A DNA stretch of 64,000 nt from Planctomycetota bacterium (GCA_029260765.1 JAJDCP010000173.1:44287-108286); one strand, 5' to 3'; positions 9,158 to 18,065 are shown, counted from the first letter of the stretch. Notes: generated by a model not told the origin, from the letters alone. Numbers and translations: made by a program.

Positions 9158-10456
9158 CTACGGATAGATGCGGTTGAGGCTGCGCGGGAAGGGGATGCAC
9201 TCGCGCACGTGGGGGCGCCCGCACAACCACGCGACGGTGCGCTCGAGCCCCAGGCCAAAGCCGCCGTGGGGGACCGAGCCGTAGGTGCGCAGGTCGGTGT
9301 ACCAGCGGAACGCCTCGGCAGGCAGATCGTGCTGGGCGATGCCCTGCTCGAGCCGCTCGAGGTCGTCTTCGCGCTGGCCGCCGCCCACCAACTCACCGTA
9401 GCCCTCCGGAGCGATCAGGTCGACGCCGAGCACGAGGTCGAGGTTGCTCGGGTCCTTCTTCATGTAGAAGGCTTTGATGTCCTTGGGCCAGTGGGTGATG
9501 AACACCGGCTTGCCGTGCAGGTCGCCGAGCACCTGCTCGTCCGGAGCCCCGAAGTCCTGCCCGACCGAGAAGGTCTCGCTCTTCTCGCTCAGCACCGCGG
9601 CTGCCTCGCGGTAGGTCATGCGAGCGAATGGCTCGAGGTAGTTTCGTAGCAGCTCGGGATCACGCTCCAGCGTCTGCAGCTCGCTGCTGCAATCGTCGAG
9701 CAGCGCGCGGATGATCGCGTGCACGAAGTCTTCGATCAGCTGCACGATCCCGTCGAAGTCGATATACGCGACCTCGGGCTCGACCATCCAGAACTCGGTC
9801 AGGTGTTTGCGGGTCTTCGACTTCTCGGCCCGGAATGCGGGGCCGAAGCAGTAGACCTTGCCGAAAGCCATCGCTGCAGCTTCCATATAGAGCTGGCCCG
9901 ACTGGGTCAGGTAGGCTTTCTGGTCCTCGAAGTAGTCGACTTCAAACAGGGTCGAGGTGCCCTCGCAGGCATTGGGCGTGAATATCGGCGCATCGATGTT
10001 GACGAAGCCGCGCTCGGCAAGAAAGTCTACGATCGCGCGTTTGACACGGTCGCGGATACGGAGTGTGGCGTGCTGTAGTTTGCTGCGCAGCCACAGATGG
10101 CGGTGGCTCAGCAGGAAGTCGGCGCCGTGCGCCTGCTTCGAGATCGGATATTCCGGGCCCTGTTGGTGGATTTCGAGGCCGAGTCCGTCGAGCTCAACAC
10201 CTCCGGGGGCACGCTCGTCGACCTTGACCCGGCCGCGCACGGTCAGGGAGTTTTCTTGCGCCACGCCTTTGGCGGCCTCGAAGACCTCGGCGGGGACGTT
10301 CTTCTTGAAAAACACCACCTGCACGATGCCGCTGCCATCGCGGACCAGCAGGAAGACCAGCTTCCCCTTGCTGCGCTTGTTGTAGAGCCAGCCCCGGACC
10401 GTGACTTCCTGGCCGTCAGCTTCTTTGAGGTCCGTCACCGCCATAACACTCGCCAT
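9158..10456 (-). CDS. asnS: Asparaginyl-tRNA synthetase
   Basis: AsnS charges tRNA-Asn with asparagine. The 432-residue reading has the family's usual size. An N-terminal OB-fold anticodon-binding domain (VTVRGWLYNKRSKGK, VQVVFFKK) precedes a class II catalytic core with motif 2 (FRAEKSKTRKHLTEFWMVEPE) and motif 3 (GFGLGLERTVAWL). The start at 10456 has AAGGAG seven bases upstream. The same frame continues upstream without a stop into nadD, so AsnS may be made alone from this internal start, as a NadD-AsnS fusion, or both. Confidence 0.95.
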   Translation of the reverse strand: MASVMAVTDLKEADGQEVTVRGWLYNKRSKGKLVFLLVRDGSGIVQVVFFKKNVPAEVFEAAKGVAQENSLTVRGRVKVDERAPGGVELDGLGLEIHQQGPEYPISKQAHGADFLLSHRHLWLRSKLQHATLRIRDRVKRAIVDFLAERGFVNIDAPIFTPNACEGTSTLFEVDYFEDQKAYLTQSGQLYMEAAAMAFGKVYCFGPAFRAEKSKTRKHLTEFWMVEPEVAYIDFDGIVQLIEDFVHAIIRALLDDCSSELQTLERDPELLRNYLEPFARMTYREAAAVLSEKSETFSVGQDFGAPDEQVLGDLHGKPVFITHWPKDIKAFYMKKDPSNLDLVLGVDLIAPEGYGELVGGGQREDDLERLEQGIAQHDLPAEAFRWYTDLRTYGSVPHGGFGLGLERTVAWLCGRPHVRECIPFPRSLNRIYP

Positions 10457-11047
10457 CGGGAGGCTCCTTATCGCGTACAGTTGTCTGGCGCGAATATACG
10501 TTTCCACTGGTTCGGGCACCAGTCCCGAGATGTCGCGGTTTGCCCGCAGGTGTTCGCGGATCTGTGTCGAGGAGATCGGATCGGGGCGCATGCTGACTGC
10601 GTGCACCCGCGTGGGCAGCTCGGGCAGGGGACCGGTGAAGCCCGGACGGTTGACGCACACCAGCTCGATCAAACTGAACAAGAGCTCGGCCCGGTTCCAG
10701 CCCCGCATCCCCTGCCACCAATCGCCCCCCACAACCAACAGCAGGCGGGCATCGGGGAAGCTCTCGCGTAGCTGCAGAACCGTGTCGACGGTGTACGAAC
10801 GGCCAGGGCGGTGCAACTCGAGGTCGCAGACCTCCAGCCAGGCAAAGGGCCTGGCTGCCAGCCGGGCCATCTCGAGCCGGTCTTCGGCGGGGGCGAGCTC
10901 GCGCGACCCCTGCTTGTGTGGCGGTTGGGCCGATGGAATCAACAGCAGGCGCTCGAGCTGCAGCTCGTGGTAGACGCACGCGGCGAGGCTCAGGTGCCCG
11001 CGGTGGATGGGATTGAAGCTACCGCCTAGAAGACCTATGCGCCTCAT
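10457..11047 (-). CDS. nadD: Nicotinate-nucleotide adenylyltransferase, in frame with asnS and lacking its own stop
   Basis: NadD adenylates nicotinate mononucleotide in NAD synthesis. The first 197 codons contain the nucleotidyltransferase signature GGSFNPIHRGHL, the SYTVDTV segment, GGDWW and the ISSTQIREHL C-terminal motif. The domain looks complete through ETYIRARQLYA, where other NadD proteins end. Here the frame runs on through IRSLP into the AsnS start, giving a 629-residue continuous frame (9158-11047). The ATG at 11047 overlaps the TGA of the upstream FHA gene as ATGA, implying translational coupling. The end given here is the last codon before the AsnS start, not a stop codon. Confidence 0.9.
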
Positions 11048-12573
11048 GGTGTTCCGGGCAACGGACCCGCTTGCACCAGGATCAGCTCAGTCAACAACCA
11101 GGCGATCAGAAACAACACGCTGGCGATGCCGACGAACATGATCGCCTCGCCCACGCCGATGCCACGCCCCCCGCGGACAGGCGGAAGCGCCAGAGAGTCA
11201 GGCACGGTGGGCTCAGAGCTGACGACGCTGGGGATCGCAGCCAACAGATCTTCCACCGAAGACTCGTCGCCCTCGGCCGCGGGCACATTCTGTGCTGCCG
11301 GCGGAGCAACATGGGCCTTGCGTGGTACGGGAGTGAGCCGACGGACCGGGACGGGTCGGCGCTCAGGAGCGGGTTTGCGTTCGCTCTCCATCTCGGCGAG
11401 GAGCTGGCTGAAGTCGGCCGCTCCCGGCCCTTCGCCGAGGCCCTCTTCGATACTCGGGATGGCGGGCAGGCCCGCCGCGGGCGTCGGCTCGTCGAGGGGG
11501 TAGCGCTGGGCGAGCTGCTCGAAACGCGGCAATATCTGCTCGGCGGCCTTGGGACGCTTGTTCAGGTCTTTGTTCAGCAGCCAGTGCACCAGCTCGGCCA
11601 GCTCAGCGGGTACATGCGCGGGAAGATCGTCAAACGCGCGCCCCAGGCTGCGGTGGAAAGTCAAGACTTCCTTGGCCAACACCCCCGGAGCGGCGGGCTT
11701 ACCGGTCAGGCAGTGGAACATGAACAGCCCGAGTCCGTAGAGGTCCGACGCCGCGCTGCGCGGCTCTTTGCGTGCCTCTTCGGGGGTGCGGTAGCGCGCC
11801 CACTCCATCTCCTGACGTTGGCCGCGCAACGGGCGTTTCGAGCAGGGGGGCGGGCGTTCGACCCAGACCTCGTTCTTCTCGAGCCAGATCAGCTCGGGGC
11901 GCAGGCTGTAGAAGACCCGCCGGGCCTTGTGCAGGCTATCGAGCACGATGGCCAGACGATGGCCGACCCGGATCGCCAGAGGAAGATCGAGCGGTCCTCG
12001 GAAGAGTCGGCTCGACAGCTGGGTCCCAGGACACCAGCCCTGCACGTAGTAGGGACGCTCCTTGTAGACGCCGGACTCCCCCAATTCCAACGTGTGGGGG
12101 GCAATGAGCTTACGATTGCGCTCGAGCTCTTTGGTGAACCGGGTGGCGCGGGCCTCATCGGGCTCGCGCAAGATCAACATCTGCTGCCGGCCGGCCGGCC
12201 CCTCGACCAGCAGACGTTGGACATCGCGGCTGCCGCCGAGCTCCGCGAGCACAGTGAAGCCGTCGAAGCTCTTGCCGATCCAAACATTGGAGCCGGGCGT
12301 GAAGCGCAGCTCGGTCGAGCCGACAGTGACCAGGTCGCCGAAATTGAGCGCCGCCTTGTCGATCGGCTTGCCATTGAGGAGGGTGCCGTTGCGGCTGCCG
12401 AGGTCGCGCACGACATGGCTGCCTTCGACGGCCAGGATCGCTGTGTTCTGCCGGGAGATGCGTTCGTCGTCGACGACCACATCGCAGGTTCTCTGGCGTC
12501 CGACCACCAGGTAGTCCCAGAGTATGTAGTCTGTGCCGATGTTGGGGCCGGATTCGACGACGAGTCGCGCCAC
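11044..12573 (-). CDS. FHA domain-pseudokinase membrane protein
   Basis: The 509-residue protein has an N-terminal FHA domain (about 1-90; VGRQRTCDVVV, ISRQN, DLGSRNGTLLNG) expected to bind phosphothreonine peptides. A protein-kinase-like region follows (about 95-360). It keeps the helical-lobe landmarks (SDLYGLGLFMFHCLTG) but has no HRD loop (YSLRPELIWL stands at that place) and no DFG, so it should be catalytically inactive. A Pro/Glu-rich linker and one C-terminal membrane helix (about 480-500) complete it. GTG at 12573 is chosen because AGAGG lies six bases upstream; an in-frame TTG at 12588 is an alternative. The gene overlaps nadD by ATGA. Confidence 0.8.
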   Translation of the reverse strand: MARLVVESGPNIGTDYILWDYLVVGRQRTCDVVVDDERISRQNTAILAVEGSHVVRDLGSRNGTLLNGKPIDKAALNFGDLVTVGSTELRFTPGSNVWIGKSFDGFTVLAELGGSRDVQRLLVEGPAGRQQMLILREPDEARATRFTKELERNRKLIAPHTLELGESGVYKERPYYVQGWCPGTQLSSRLFRGPLDLPLAIRVGHRLAIVLDSLHKARRVFYSLRPELIWLEKNEVWVERPPPCSKRPLRGQRQEMEWARYRTPEEARKEPRSAASDLYGLGLFMFHCLTGKPAAPGVLAKEVLTFHRSLGRAFDDLPAHVPAELAELVHWLLNKDLNKRPKAAEQILPRFEQLAQRYPLDEPTPAAGLPAIPSIEEGLGEGPGAADFSQLLAEMESERKPAPERRPVPVRRLTPVPRKAHVAPPAAQNVPAAEGDESSVEDLLAAIPSVVSSEPTVPDSLALPPVRGGRGIGVGEAIMFVGIASVLFLIAWLLTELILVQAGPLPGTP

Positions 12574-12612
12574 AGTGAACCTCTGCAAGCCAGCCCGCGC
12601 TGGGGGAGCTGG

Positions 12613-13122
12613 CTACTTGTTGAAGAGGTCTTGATCGGGGAAGGTCAGGTCGCGCGACTCGAGCAACCAGGGGTCGGTCTCGTCGGGAATCTGCAGCTGC
12701 CCCGAGGTGGCCTTGCGCACGAGCAGGGACAGGCTCTTGCAGACCAGCAGAGGAGCGAGATCCTGGGCCTCAACGCGCTCGTCGGTGGCCAACACCCAGG
12801 CAAGGGGAGCCGCGCTGCTCAAGGGGAGTTTGCGGTCGAAGACCTTCTCGAACAGGGTCTCTTCGTCGAGCTCGCGGACTTCTGCACGCAGGTTTCCCAC
12901 GGCGGCCTCGAGTTGGGATTCGAGCCAGAGTGCCATGCGGCCGTCTTTGTCGTGGGAAAGCTGATGGGCAGCTTCGATGGTCGTAGCTGCGTTGTCGAAA
13001 GACTCCCAGAGCTCGTTGGAGCGGGAAGCGATGGCGTTGGCCACTTCCCGCCAATCGAGCAGGCCCGAGACCACGAAAGTGACGATGTGGCACCCGAGTT
13101 CCCAGATTCTGGGTCGCTGCAT
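12613..13122 (-). CDS. Conserved-looking acidic protein of unknown function
   Basis: The 169-residue soluble protein is largely helical and acidic. Notable stretches are IVTFVVSGLLDWREVANAIA near the N-terminus and LREL-type heptads in the middle (LEAAVGNLRAEVRELDEET). No family was recognised. GAGGAGG lies five to six bases before the ATG at 13122, which decides the start. It lies 39 bases upstream of the FHA-pseudokinase on the same strand, so it is probably the first gene of the operon that continues into nadD-asnS. Confidence 0.6.
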   Translation of the reverse strand: MQRPRIWELGCHIVTFVVSGLLDWREVANAIASRSNELWESFDNAATTIEAAHQLSHDKDGRMALWLESQLEAAVGNLRAEVRELDEETLFEKVFDRKLPLSSAAPLAWVLATDERVEAQDLAPLLVCKSLSLLVRKATSGQLQIPDETDPWLLESRDLTFPDQDLFNK

Positions 13123-13171
13123 GGTGTCCTCCTCAACCGTCTCTGCCCAGGGAATTGCTCGATCAACGTGG

Positions 13172-13200
13172 ACCTTACCTGACGTGCCACCGTGCGTCAA
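13172..13200 (-). promoter_or_regulatory. Candidate sigma-70 promoter for the 13122-9158 operon
   Basis: On the minus strand TTGACG (13200-13195) is followed after 17 bases by TAAGGT (13177-13172). The -35 is 5/6 and the -10 3/6 to consensus, so the -35 and spacing carry the call. Confidence 0.35.
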
Positions 13201-13369
13201 CCCGAGTTGTTGCGTGCCACCCGCTTCCGGAAGCCGACGCTCCTCGATGCCAGCCGCACAGGCGCTCCTTCGCCGAAGGCGCTTGACCGAGTTCGAAGGT
13301 GCCGAAAGCGTTGAACTGGCGGGCGTCGGTGCGGCCGCCTGGATGGCGGGCCTCGGGGCGAGCCGCCAG

Positions 13370-14620
13370 CTACTCCCCGGTCGCGACGCGCGGCGGAGGC
13401 AGCTCGAGAACCGGAACGGTCGCCCGCTTCAAGAACAGGATGCTGAAACAGGTGTCGATGAACCGGTCGGAGTCGTCGGCACACAACCAGGATCCGTCGG
13501 CGTCCTGGGTTTCCAGCAGGTGCTCCGCACCTTCGACATACCAGTCGCGCTCGCCGAGCAGGTAACTGCCGATCAGCATGCCGGCGCGTTCGAGCCCATA
13601 AAGGTAGTATTGATTCCAGCGCCCGGCGTTGTTGGGGTTCTGCTTGACCGAGAAATTCCGCGCCAACCAGGCGGCCGCGTCGCGGATGCCGCGGTTGATG
13701 GCCGAGCCGGTCTGGCGCCAGTAGCCGCGTGCATCCCGGCGCATCTCCAGCTCGGACTTGCAGATCACCAGGCAAGCGAGCCCCGCGGCGGTCATCGAGC
13801 CATTCTGCCGCTCAGAGCTGGCGCGGTATCCGAAGCCACGGGCCAACATGCGCATCTCTTCGCCGGGCGCTTCGACAGGCCTCTCTTCGGTCTCGAGCTC
13901 GTCATAGCTTGCGCGCCGTTTCTTGGGCTTGAGGTACTCGTCGATCGGGCGGTCGGCCGCCGGCACGTCGAACCAAGGAACCTCGGGCCCGGTCTCCGGC
14001 TGCATCGCCAACAGCCGGTCGGCGGCGAGCACGAAGATCTCCGTCGGCACGGGATAGCCGAGGCGCAGGGCTGCTTTCAGACCGAGCATCGCGTACTGGC
14101 TGGCCGAGTTGTCGCTGCCGTCGCCGTCGGGATAGCGCCAGCCGCCGTCTTCTTTCTGGCTCTCGATCAAGAAGGCGACCGCGTTGTCGAGCAGTTTTTT
14201 GTCCTGGCGGGGGGCGAGCATGTCCCAGGCCTTCCGCGTGATGGTCGAAGGCGCCTGGTTCTCAGCCTTGTCGATCAGTTTTTGGGGCGGCTTGTAGCGC
14301 GCCTCCAGGGCCATGATGGTCACGGCTACGTCGTAGGTGCGGACCAGGGGCCGCTTGCGGAGCATGTCGAAGCCTGCTTCGATCAGGGCGTGGTCCGAAG
14401 GCACGCCCGCCTTGAGCAAAGCGAGCAGCCCGAGTGCGGCGATACCCTCCTTGTGGCCCGCAGCGCGCGCCGACTCGAAACTACCGCCATCGGTCGCTTG
14501 CGAGGCGATCCATGCCACCCCGGCCTCGACTGCCGCATCGATCTTTGCCGCCGACAACTCCTGCGCCGTGCAGACTGTCAAGCCCAGCACGATGCTTCCC
14601 AGCACGAATCGCAGTCTCAC
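13370..14620 (-). CDS. Secreted prenyltransferase/squalene-cyclase-fold repeat protein
   Basis: The 416-residue protein has a signal peptide (LRFVLGSIVLGLTVCTAQ) and then repeats of the alpha/alpha-barrel type found in squalene cyclases and prenyltransferases: AVAFLIESQKEDGGWRYPDG, AAWLARNF, AEHLLETQDADGSWLC. The QxxDGSW-like motifs recur, but no catalytic DxDD or zinc set is evident, so it may be a binding or structural protein. The start is a GTG at 14620 with GGAGG upstream. It stands alone, divergent from the tail-anchored gene at 14740. Related exported proteins of unknown role are common in planctomycetes. Confidence 0.75.
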   Translation of the reverse strand: MRLRFVLGSIVLGLTVCTAQELSAAKIDAAVEAGVAWIASQATDGGSFESARAAGHKEGIAALGLLALLKAGVPSDHALIEAGFDMLRKRPLVRTYDVAVTIMALEARYKPPQKLIDKAENQAPSTITRKAWDMLAPRQDKKLLDNAVAFLIESQKEDGGWRYPDGDGSDNSASQYAMLGLKAALRLGYPVPTEIFVLAADRLLAMQPETGPEVPWFDVPAADRPIDEYLKPKKRRASYDELETEERPVEAPGEEMRMLARGFGYRASSERQNGSMTAAGLACLVICKSELEMRRDARGYWRQTGSAINRGIRDAAAWLARNFSVKQNPNNAGRWNQYYLYGLERAGMLIGSYLLGERDWYVEGAEHLLETQDADGSWLCADDSDRFIDTCFSILFLKRATVPVLELPPPRVATGE

Positions 14621-14739
14621 AACGTCCTCCGCAAGCCCGAACCCACCTCAGCATAGCGGCGGGTGCAGGGAGAGAAAAGGGATGGAGCGCAGGCACACTT
14701 CTGGTAGTGTAGAGAGGGGCTTTCCGAGGAGCGCCGCCC

Positions 14740-15669
14740 GTGGTTGCCAGGTCCTTGCTCGAAGAGATTCTCTACGTCCGCCAAAAGAGCTGTGACTGTG
14801 GCGTCTACTTCGTATTGCTCGAACGCGAAGAGGGTCCCGTGCACCGTCTGCGTGCACAATGCCGGCGCTGCGGCATGGTCCGGGTCTTCCAGCTCAAACC
14901 CAATCCGGGGTTTCTGGCCGAGTTCGACCCCCTCGATCCGATCATCAATCCCGATGACAGCCCTTCAGAGCTGATCGACCCCGTCGGCTGGTTCATCCTC
15001 GCGCGGCAGCTCAGCGAGCGTCTGGCGCGTGCACAGCACAATCGCCGCAAAGGCTTCGGCAAGCAGCCTGGTGCCCTGGCGCGCAGCTGTCTGAAAGAGC
15101 TGTTGAAGTTCTATCCTCGAGGCGAAGACTTTCCCAAAGACGACCTCTTCTATGAAGAGGGAAACCGTCGCTTCTTCCGCTCCAAACGTCAGGAATTCCG
15201 CAAAGACCGCATCCTGCGCTTTCTCGAGCGCATCGATGAGCGTCTGAAACGACTCGACTTCAGCACCAGTGAGCTGCGTGTCGAGTTGCTGCCTGCGAAC
15301 GTACCGGCGCGGGTGTTGCTCGCGGGCAGCCTGCAGTCCGAGGCCGGCACGATGTTGCGCTGGGCTGTCGATACGCTGCAACGATGCGATATCGAGCAGC
15401 TGGTTTTTGACACCTCCGAGCTGACGGCGATCGACCGGGCGGGCCGCCAGAGCCTCGAGCGTTGTCTGGCCGAAGATGCCGGAAGGCGTCGGCTCGACAT
15501 GCCCCTGGAGCAGCTTGAGGCCGAGCTGAAGAAACGGGCGGCTGCCGGGGCGCAGCCGAAAACCGCGCCGATGGGCGGAGAAGACATCTCCTTGTCGCTG
15601 GTCGTCGCCTTTCTGGTCGTCGCCTTCCTGGTGGGCGGCTTGTTGGCCTGGCTTTGGCAGCTGGGCTGA
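14740..15669 (+). CDS. Tail-anchored protein with N-terminal Cys motifs, function unknown
   Basis: The 309-residue protein begins with a possible zinc-binding pair (CDCG and CRRCG, about residues 18-44). A basic, helical central region follows (RKDRILRFLERIDERLKRLDF), then a segment (VARVLLAGSLQSEAG and VFDTSELTAIDRAG) resembling a small alpha/beta fold. A single C-terminal membrane helix (LVVAFLVVAFLVGGLLAWLW) anchors it. Start is a GTG with GAGGAG upstream. Its last 16 bases overlap the proposed start of the amidohydrolase. No family was recognised. Confidence 0.7.
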   Translation: MVARSLLEEILYVRQKSCDCGVYFVLLEREEGPVHRLRAQCRRCGMVRVFQLKPNPGFLAEFDPLDPIINPDDSPSELIDPVGWFILARQLSERLARAQHNRRKGFGKQPGALARSCLKELLKFYPRGEDFPKDDLFYEEGNRRFFRSKRQEFRKDRILRFLERIDERLKRLDFSTSELRVELLPANVPARVLLAGSLQSEAGTMLRWAVDTLQRCDIEQLVFDTSELTAIDRAGRQSLERCLAEDAGRRRLDMPLEQLEAELKKRAAAGAQPKTAPMGGEDISLSLVVAFLVVAFLVGGLLAWLWQLG

Positions 15670-17201
15670 GCAGCGTCTCCGCAGACTGGTTGTTGCTCGG
15701 CGGTTCCGTCTGGGGCCGTCCGGAGGCCGATGCGCTGGCCGTCGGGGGCGGCCGCATCCTGGCCGTGGGGTCGCGCGCTGCCTTGCAGGGCTGCTGCGGG
15801 GCACGGACCCGTGTGCTCGAGTTGCACGGGGGCGCTCTCTGGCCCGGTTTCCATGACGCCCATAGCCATTTGACGCTGGGGGGCCTTTGCCTCAGCTGGT
15901 TGGACCTGAAGGGCGTCGCCGACCCGGAAGAGCTGGTGCGCTGCGTCGCGCGTCGGCATGCCGGGCTCCCTGACCGGCGCTGGCTGTTGGGGAGGGGCTG
16001 GGATGCAGAGGGCTGGCACGCGCCCCCCAACGCGGCCCTGCTCGAACGGGCTGCGCCCGGGCGACCGGTGTTGCTGTACCGCAGCTGCGGACATGTGGGA
16101 GTGGCCAGCCAGGCGGCGCTGGTGGCGGCGGGCCTGGAGGCGGGCAGCGGGGACCCACCGGGGGGAAGGTTGGGCAGGTGCGGAGGCCAACTCGACGGCC
16201 GCTTGTTCGAGAAGGCTGTCGAGCTGGTGGCGGCCGCACAGCCAGAACCTTCGCTGGAGGAATGGGCCGAAGGCCTGCGGCAGGCTCTCGCGTTAGGGGC
16301 CGCCGCAGGCATCACACGGTACGAGGACGACGTCTCCCCCGGGCTGGATGTCTGGCGTGCGCTGCAGATCTATGCGCGCCTCGAACCGATCCCGGCGCTG
16401 TTGCGCCTGTGGATCCGTCCGGAGATCGCAGCGGATGCAGCCGAGCTCACGGCGTTGAAGGCCGAGCTGGCGCGGCGGCCCCACGTGGAGCTGGGGGCCT
16501 TGAAGCTGTTTCTGGATGGAAGCCTGGGGGGGCGGACCGCCGCTCTGCTCGAACCCTACTGTGACGCTCCCGGAGACAGGGGCATGTTGCGCCTCGAGCA
16601 GGAAGAGCTCGTGGCGCACGTCGGGGCGGCCGAGCGCGCGGGCCTGCGGCTCGCGTTCCATGCGATCGGTGATGCGGCGGCACGTCAGGCGCTCGATGCG
16701 CTGGATGCAGCGAACTGCCGCGCCGGGCATCGTCTCGAACATGCGCAGCTGCTGGCGCAGGCGGATATCCCCCGGCTGCGGCGCCGAGGGGTGTCCGTCA
16801 GCATCCAGCCCACCCACTTTGCCCAGGATGCCGGCTTCGCTCTGGCGCGACTGGGCCCAAAGCGGCTGGCGCGCGCCTATCCGTGGGCTGTGTTTGAGCG
16901 CGAAGGACTGCCGCTGGCGTTGGGTAGCGACTTCCCGATCTCGGGGCTCGGACCTGTGGCGAGCCTGGAGGCGGCGGTCGGCACCGCGGGGCGTGCCTTG
17001 AGCTGGCAGGCGGCAGTGGCCGCCGCGACCTGGGGAGCGGCGTGGGTCGGGGGCATGCCGGAGCCCGTAGGCCGGCTGGTCGTCGGGGCGCCGGCAGATC
17101 TAGTTGTTTTTGAGGGGCCGCTGTCGGAGCCGGCACAGCTGAAGACGGCGCGCGTACGCTGGACTTTCAGCCTGGGCCGGCGGGTATTCGGGTCTGGATG
17201 A
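15654..17201 (+). CDS. Amidohydrolase 3 family (YtcJ-like) metal-dependent hydrolase
   Basis: The 515-residue protein has the amidohydrolase layout: an N-terminal beta-sandwich strand (LLLGGSVWGRPEADALAV), the metal HxH motif in FHDAHSHLTLGG, later histidines in AFHAIGDAAA and HRLEHAQLL, and an aspartate in LGSDFPISGLGP. YtcJ-like enzymes of this branch hydrolyse cyclic or N-acyl C-N bonds; the substrate here is unknown. No good ATG exists. The TTG at 15654, inside the preceding gene, places the first strand at the usual distance, but a TTG at 15690 is possible. Confidence 0.8.
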   Translation: MAAGLSSVSADWLLLGGSVWGRPEADALAVGGGRILAVGSRAALQGCCGARTRVLELHGGALWPGFHDAHSHLTLGGLCLSWLDLKGVADPEELVRCVARRHAGLPDRRWLLGRGWDAEGWHAPPNAALLERAAPGRPVLLYRSCGHVGVASQAALVAAGLEAGSGDPPGGRLGRCGGQLDGRLFEKAVELVAAAQPEPSLEEWAEGLRQALALGAAAGITRYEDDVSPGLDVWRALQIYARLEPIPALLRLWIRPEIAADAAELTALKAELARRPHVELGALKLFLDGSLGGRTAALLEPYCDAPGDRGMLRLEQEELVAHVGAAERAGLRLAFHAIGDAAARQALDALDAANCRAGHRLEHAQLLAQADIPRLRRRGVSVSIQPTHFAQDAGFALARLGPKRLARAYPWAVFEREGLPLALGSDFPISGLGPVASLEAAVGTAGRALSWQAAVAAATWGAAWVGGMPEPVGRLVVGAPADLVVFEGPLSEPAQLKTARVRWTFSLGRRVFGSG

Positions 17202-17289
17202 GCGCGGCGGTTTCGGATGAAGTGCCCAACGCGGCGCGATGTGTGCCCCAAAGATGAGCGTTTTCGTAAAATCGGCCCAAGCACAAAGC

Positions 17290-17318
17290 TTGTCAATCCT
17301 GGGGCTTCCCGATACAGT
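17290..17318 (+). promoter_or_regulatory. Candidate sigma-70 promoter for the SxtJ-like/carbamoyltransferase operon
   Basis: TTGTCA (17290-17295) and TACAGT (17313-17318) are separated by exactly 17 bases, 5/6 and 4/6 to consensus. The 290-base gap in which it lies holds no gene I can support. Confidence 0.4.
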
Positions 17319-17322
17319 GTCG

Positions 17323-17338
17323 CCGTGAAAAATCACGG
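17323..17338 (+). other. Short perfect hairpin in the leader of the SxtJ-like operon
   Basis: CCGTGA-AAAA-TCACGG forms a perfect 6-bp stem with a 4-base loop, about 5-10 bases downstream of the candidate -10. It could be a leader hairpin or an operator; it has no T-run. Confidence 0.3.
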
Positions 17339-17491
17339 TTCTGGGGCCGCCGCAGACGAGTCCGCATGTAGATTTTTGCCTGTGCGGGTGCCCAGTCGAG
17401 GAGGCCGCGTGGCTTGCGTCGCGCACGCCGCACCCGGGAACCCGGGGTCGGAGCCTCCTCACCAGAAATCACGATCGCGCAGGAGCGAGAT

Positions 17492-18055
17492 ATGAGCAAG
17501 ATCTCGATCGGCTTTGGTGTCGCATTGATCGCGCTGGGAGTCGGCTTCTATCTGGATTCCAGCCAGCCGACGGCGCTGATTCCGGCAGGCTTCGGCCTGC
17601 TGATTGGCCTGTTTGGGGCTTTGGAAGCGCTCGAATCCCCACGCCGTATGCTGCAGCACATCGGCGGCACCTTCGGGGCGATCGGTGCGGTTGCTGGCTT
17701 GAGCATGGGCATCTCGGCCTGGTGGAAGCTCGAAGCTGGGGTCAGTATGCCGGCCCCGACCATCGCCAAGCTCAGCATGGGCGCTCTGTGCATTCTGAGT
17801 CTCGCGCTGCGCAAGCCGCCGTGGAGCGGATGGCTGCAGTTCTCGAAGTTCATGGCTTGGGTGACCGCCCCCTTGCGTTGGTTTGTCACCTTCCTGTTGC
17901 TGTCGATGATCTACTGGCTGATGTTGCCGTTCTGGGCCCTGTTCATGAACGGCAAGGATCCGCTGCGCAAGAAGCTCGATGCCAACGCGGACAGTTACTT
18001 CGAACCCTACAAGGACCGCGAGCCCACGCTGGAAAGTCTCTCCCACGCTTCTTGA
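17492..18055 (+). CDS. SxtJ-like membrane protein with extra N-terminal helices
   Basis: The 187-residue membrane protein has about five hydrophobic helices. Its C-terminal half carries the pattern I associate with the SxtJ family: a helix pair ending in LMLPFWALFMNGKDPLRKK and a tail containing ADSYF. The first two helices (about 5-50) and the third are additional to the compact SxtJ layout. It sits 10 bases before a carbamoyltransferase, which is the usual neighbour of SxtJ in saxitoxin-type and many other bacterial clusters. AGGAG six bases before the ATG at 17492 decides the start over longer in-frame extensions. Biochemical role unknown. Confidence 0.75.
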   Translation: MSKISIGFGVALIALGVGFYLDSSQPTALIPAGFGLLIGLFGALEALESPRRMLQHIGGTFGAIGAVAGLSMGISAWWKLEAGVSMPAPTIAKLSMGALCILSLALRKPPWSGWLQFSKFMAWVTAPLRWFVTFLLLSMIYWLMLPFWALFMNGKDPLRKKLDANADSYFEPYKDREPTLESLSHAS

Positions 18056-18065
18056 GGATCAGGCC

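Noticed and set aside
11071..13182. Plus-strand open frame of 703 codons opposite the FHA-pseudokinase and its upstream gene
   Set aside because: It spans two minus-strand genes and their gap. Composition is not protein-like, and the minus-strand genes have clear domains and starts.
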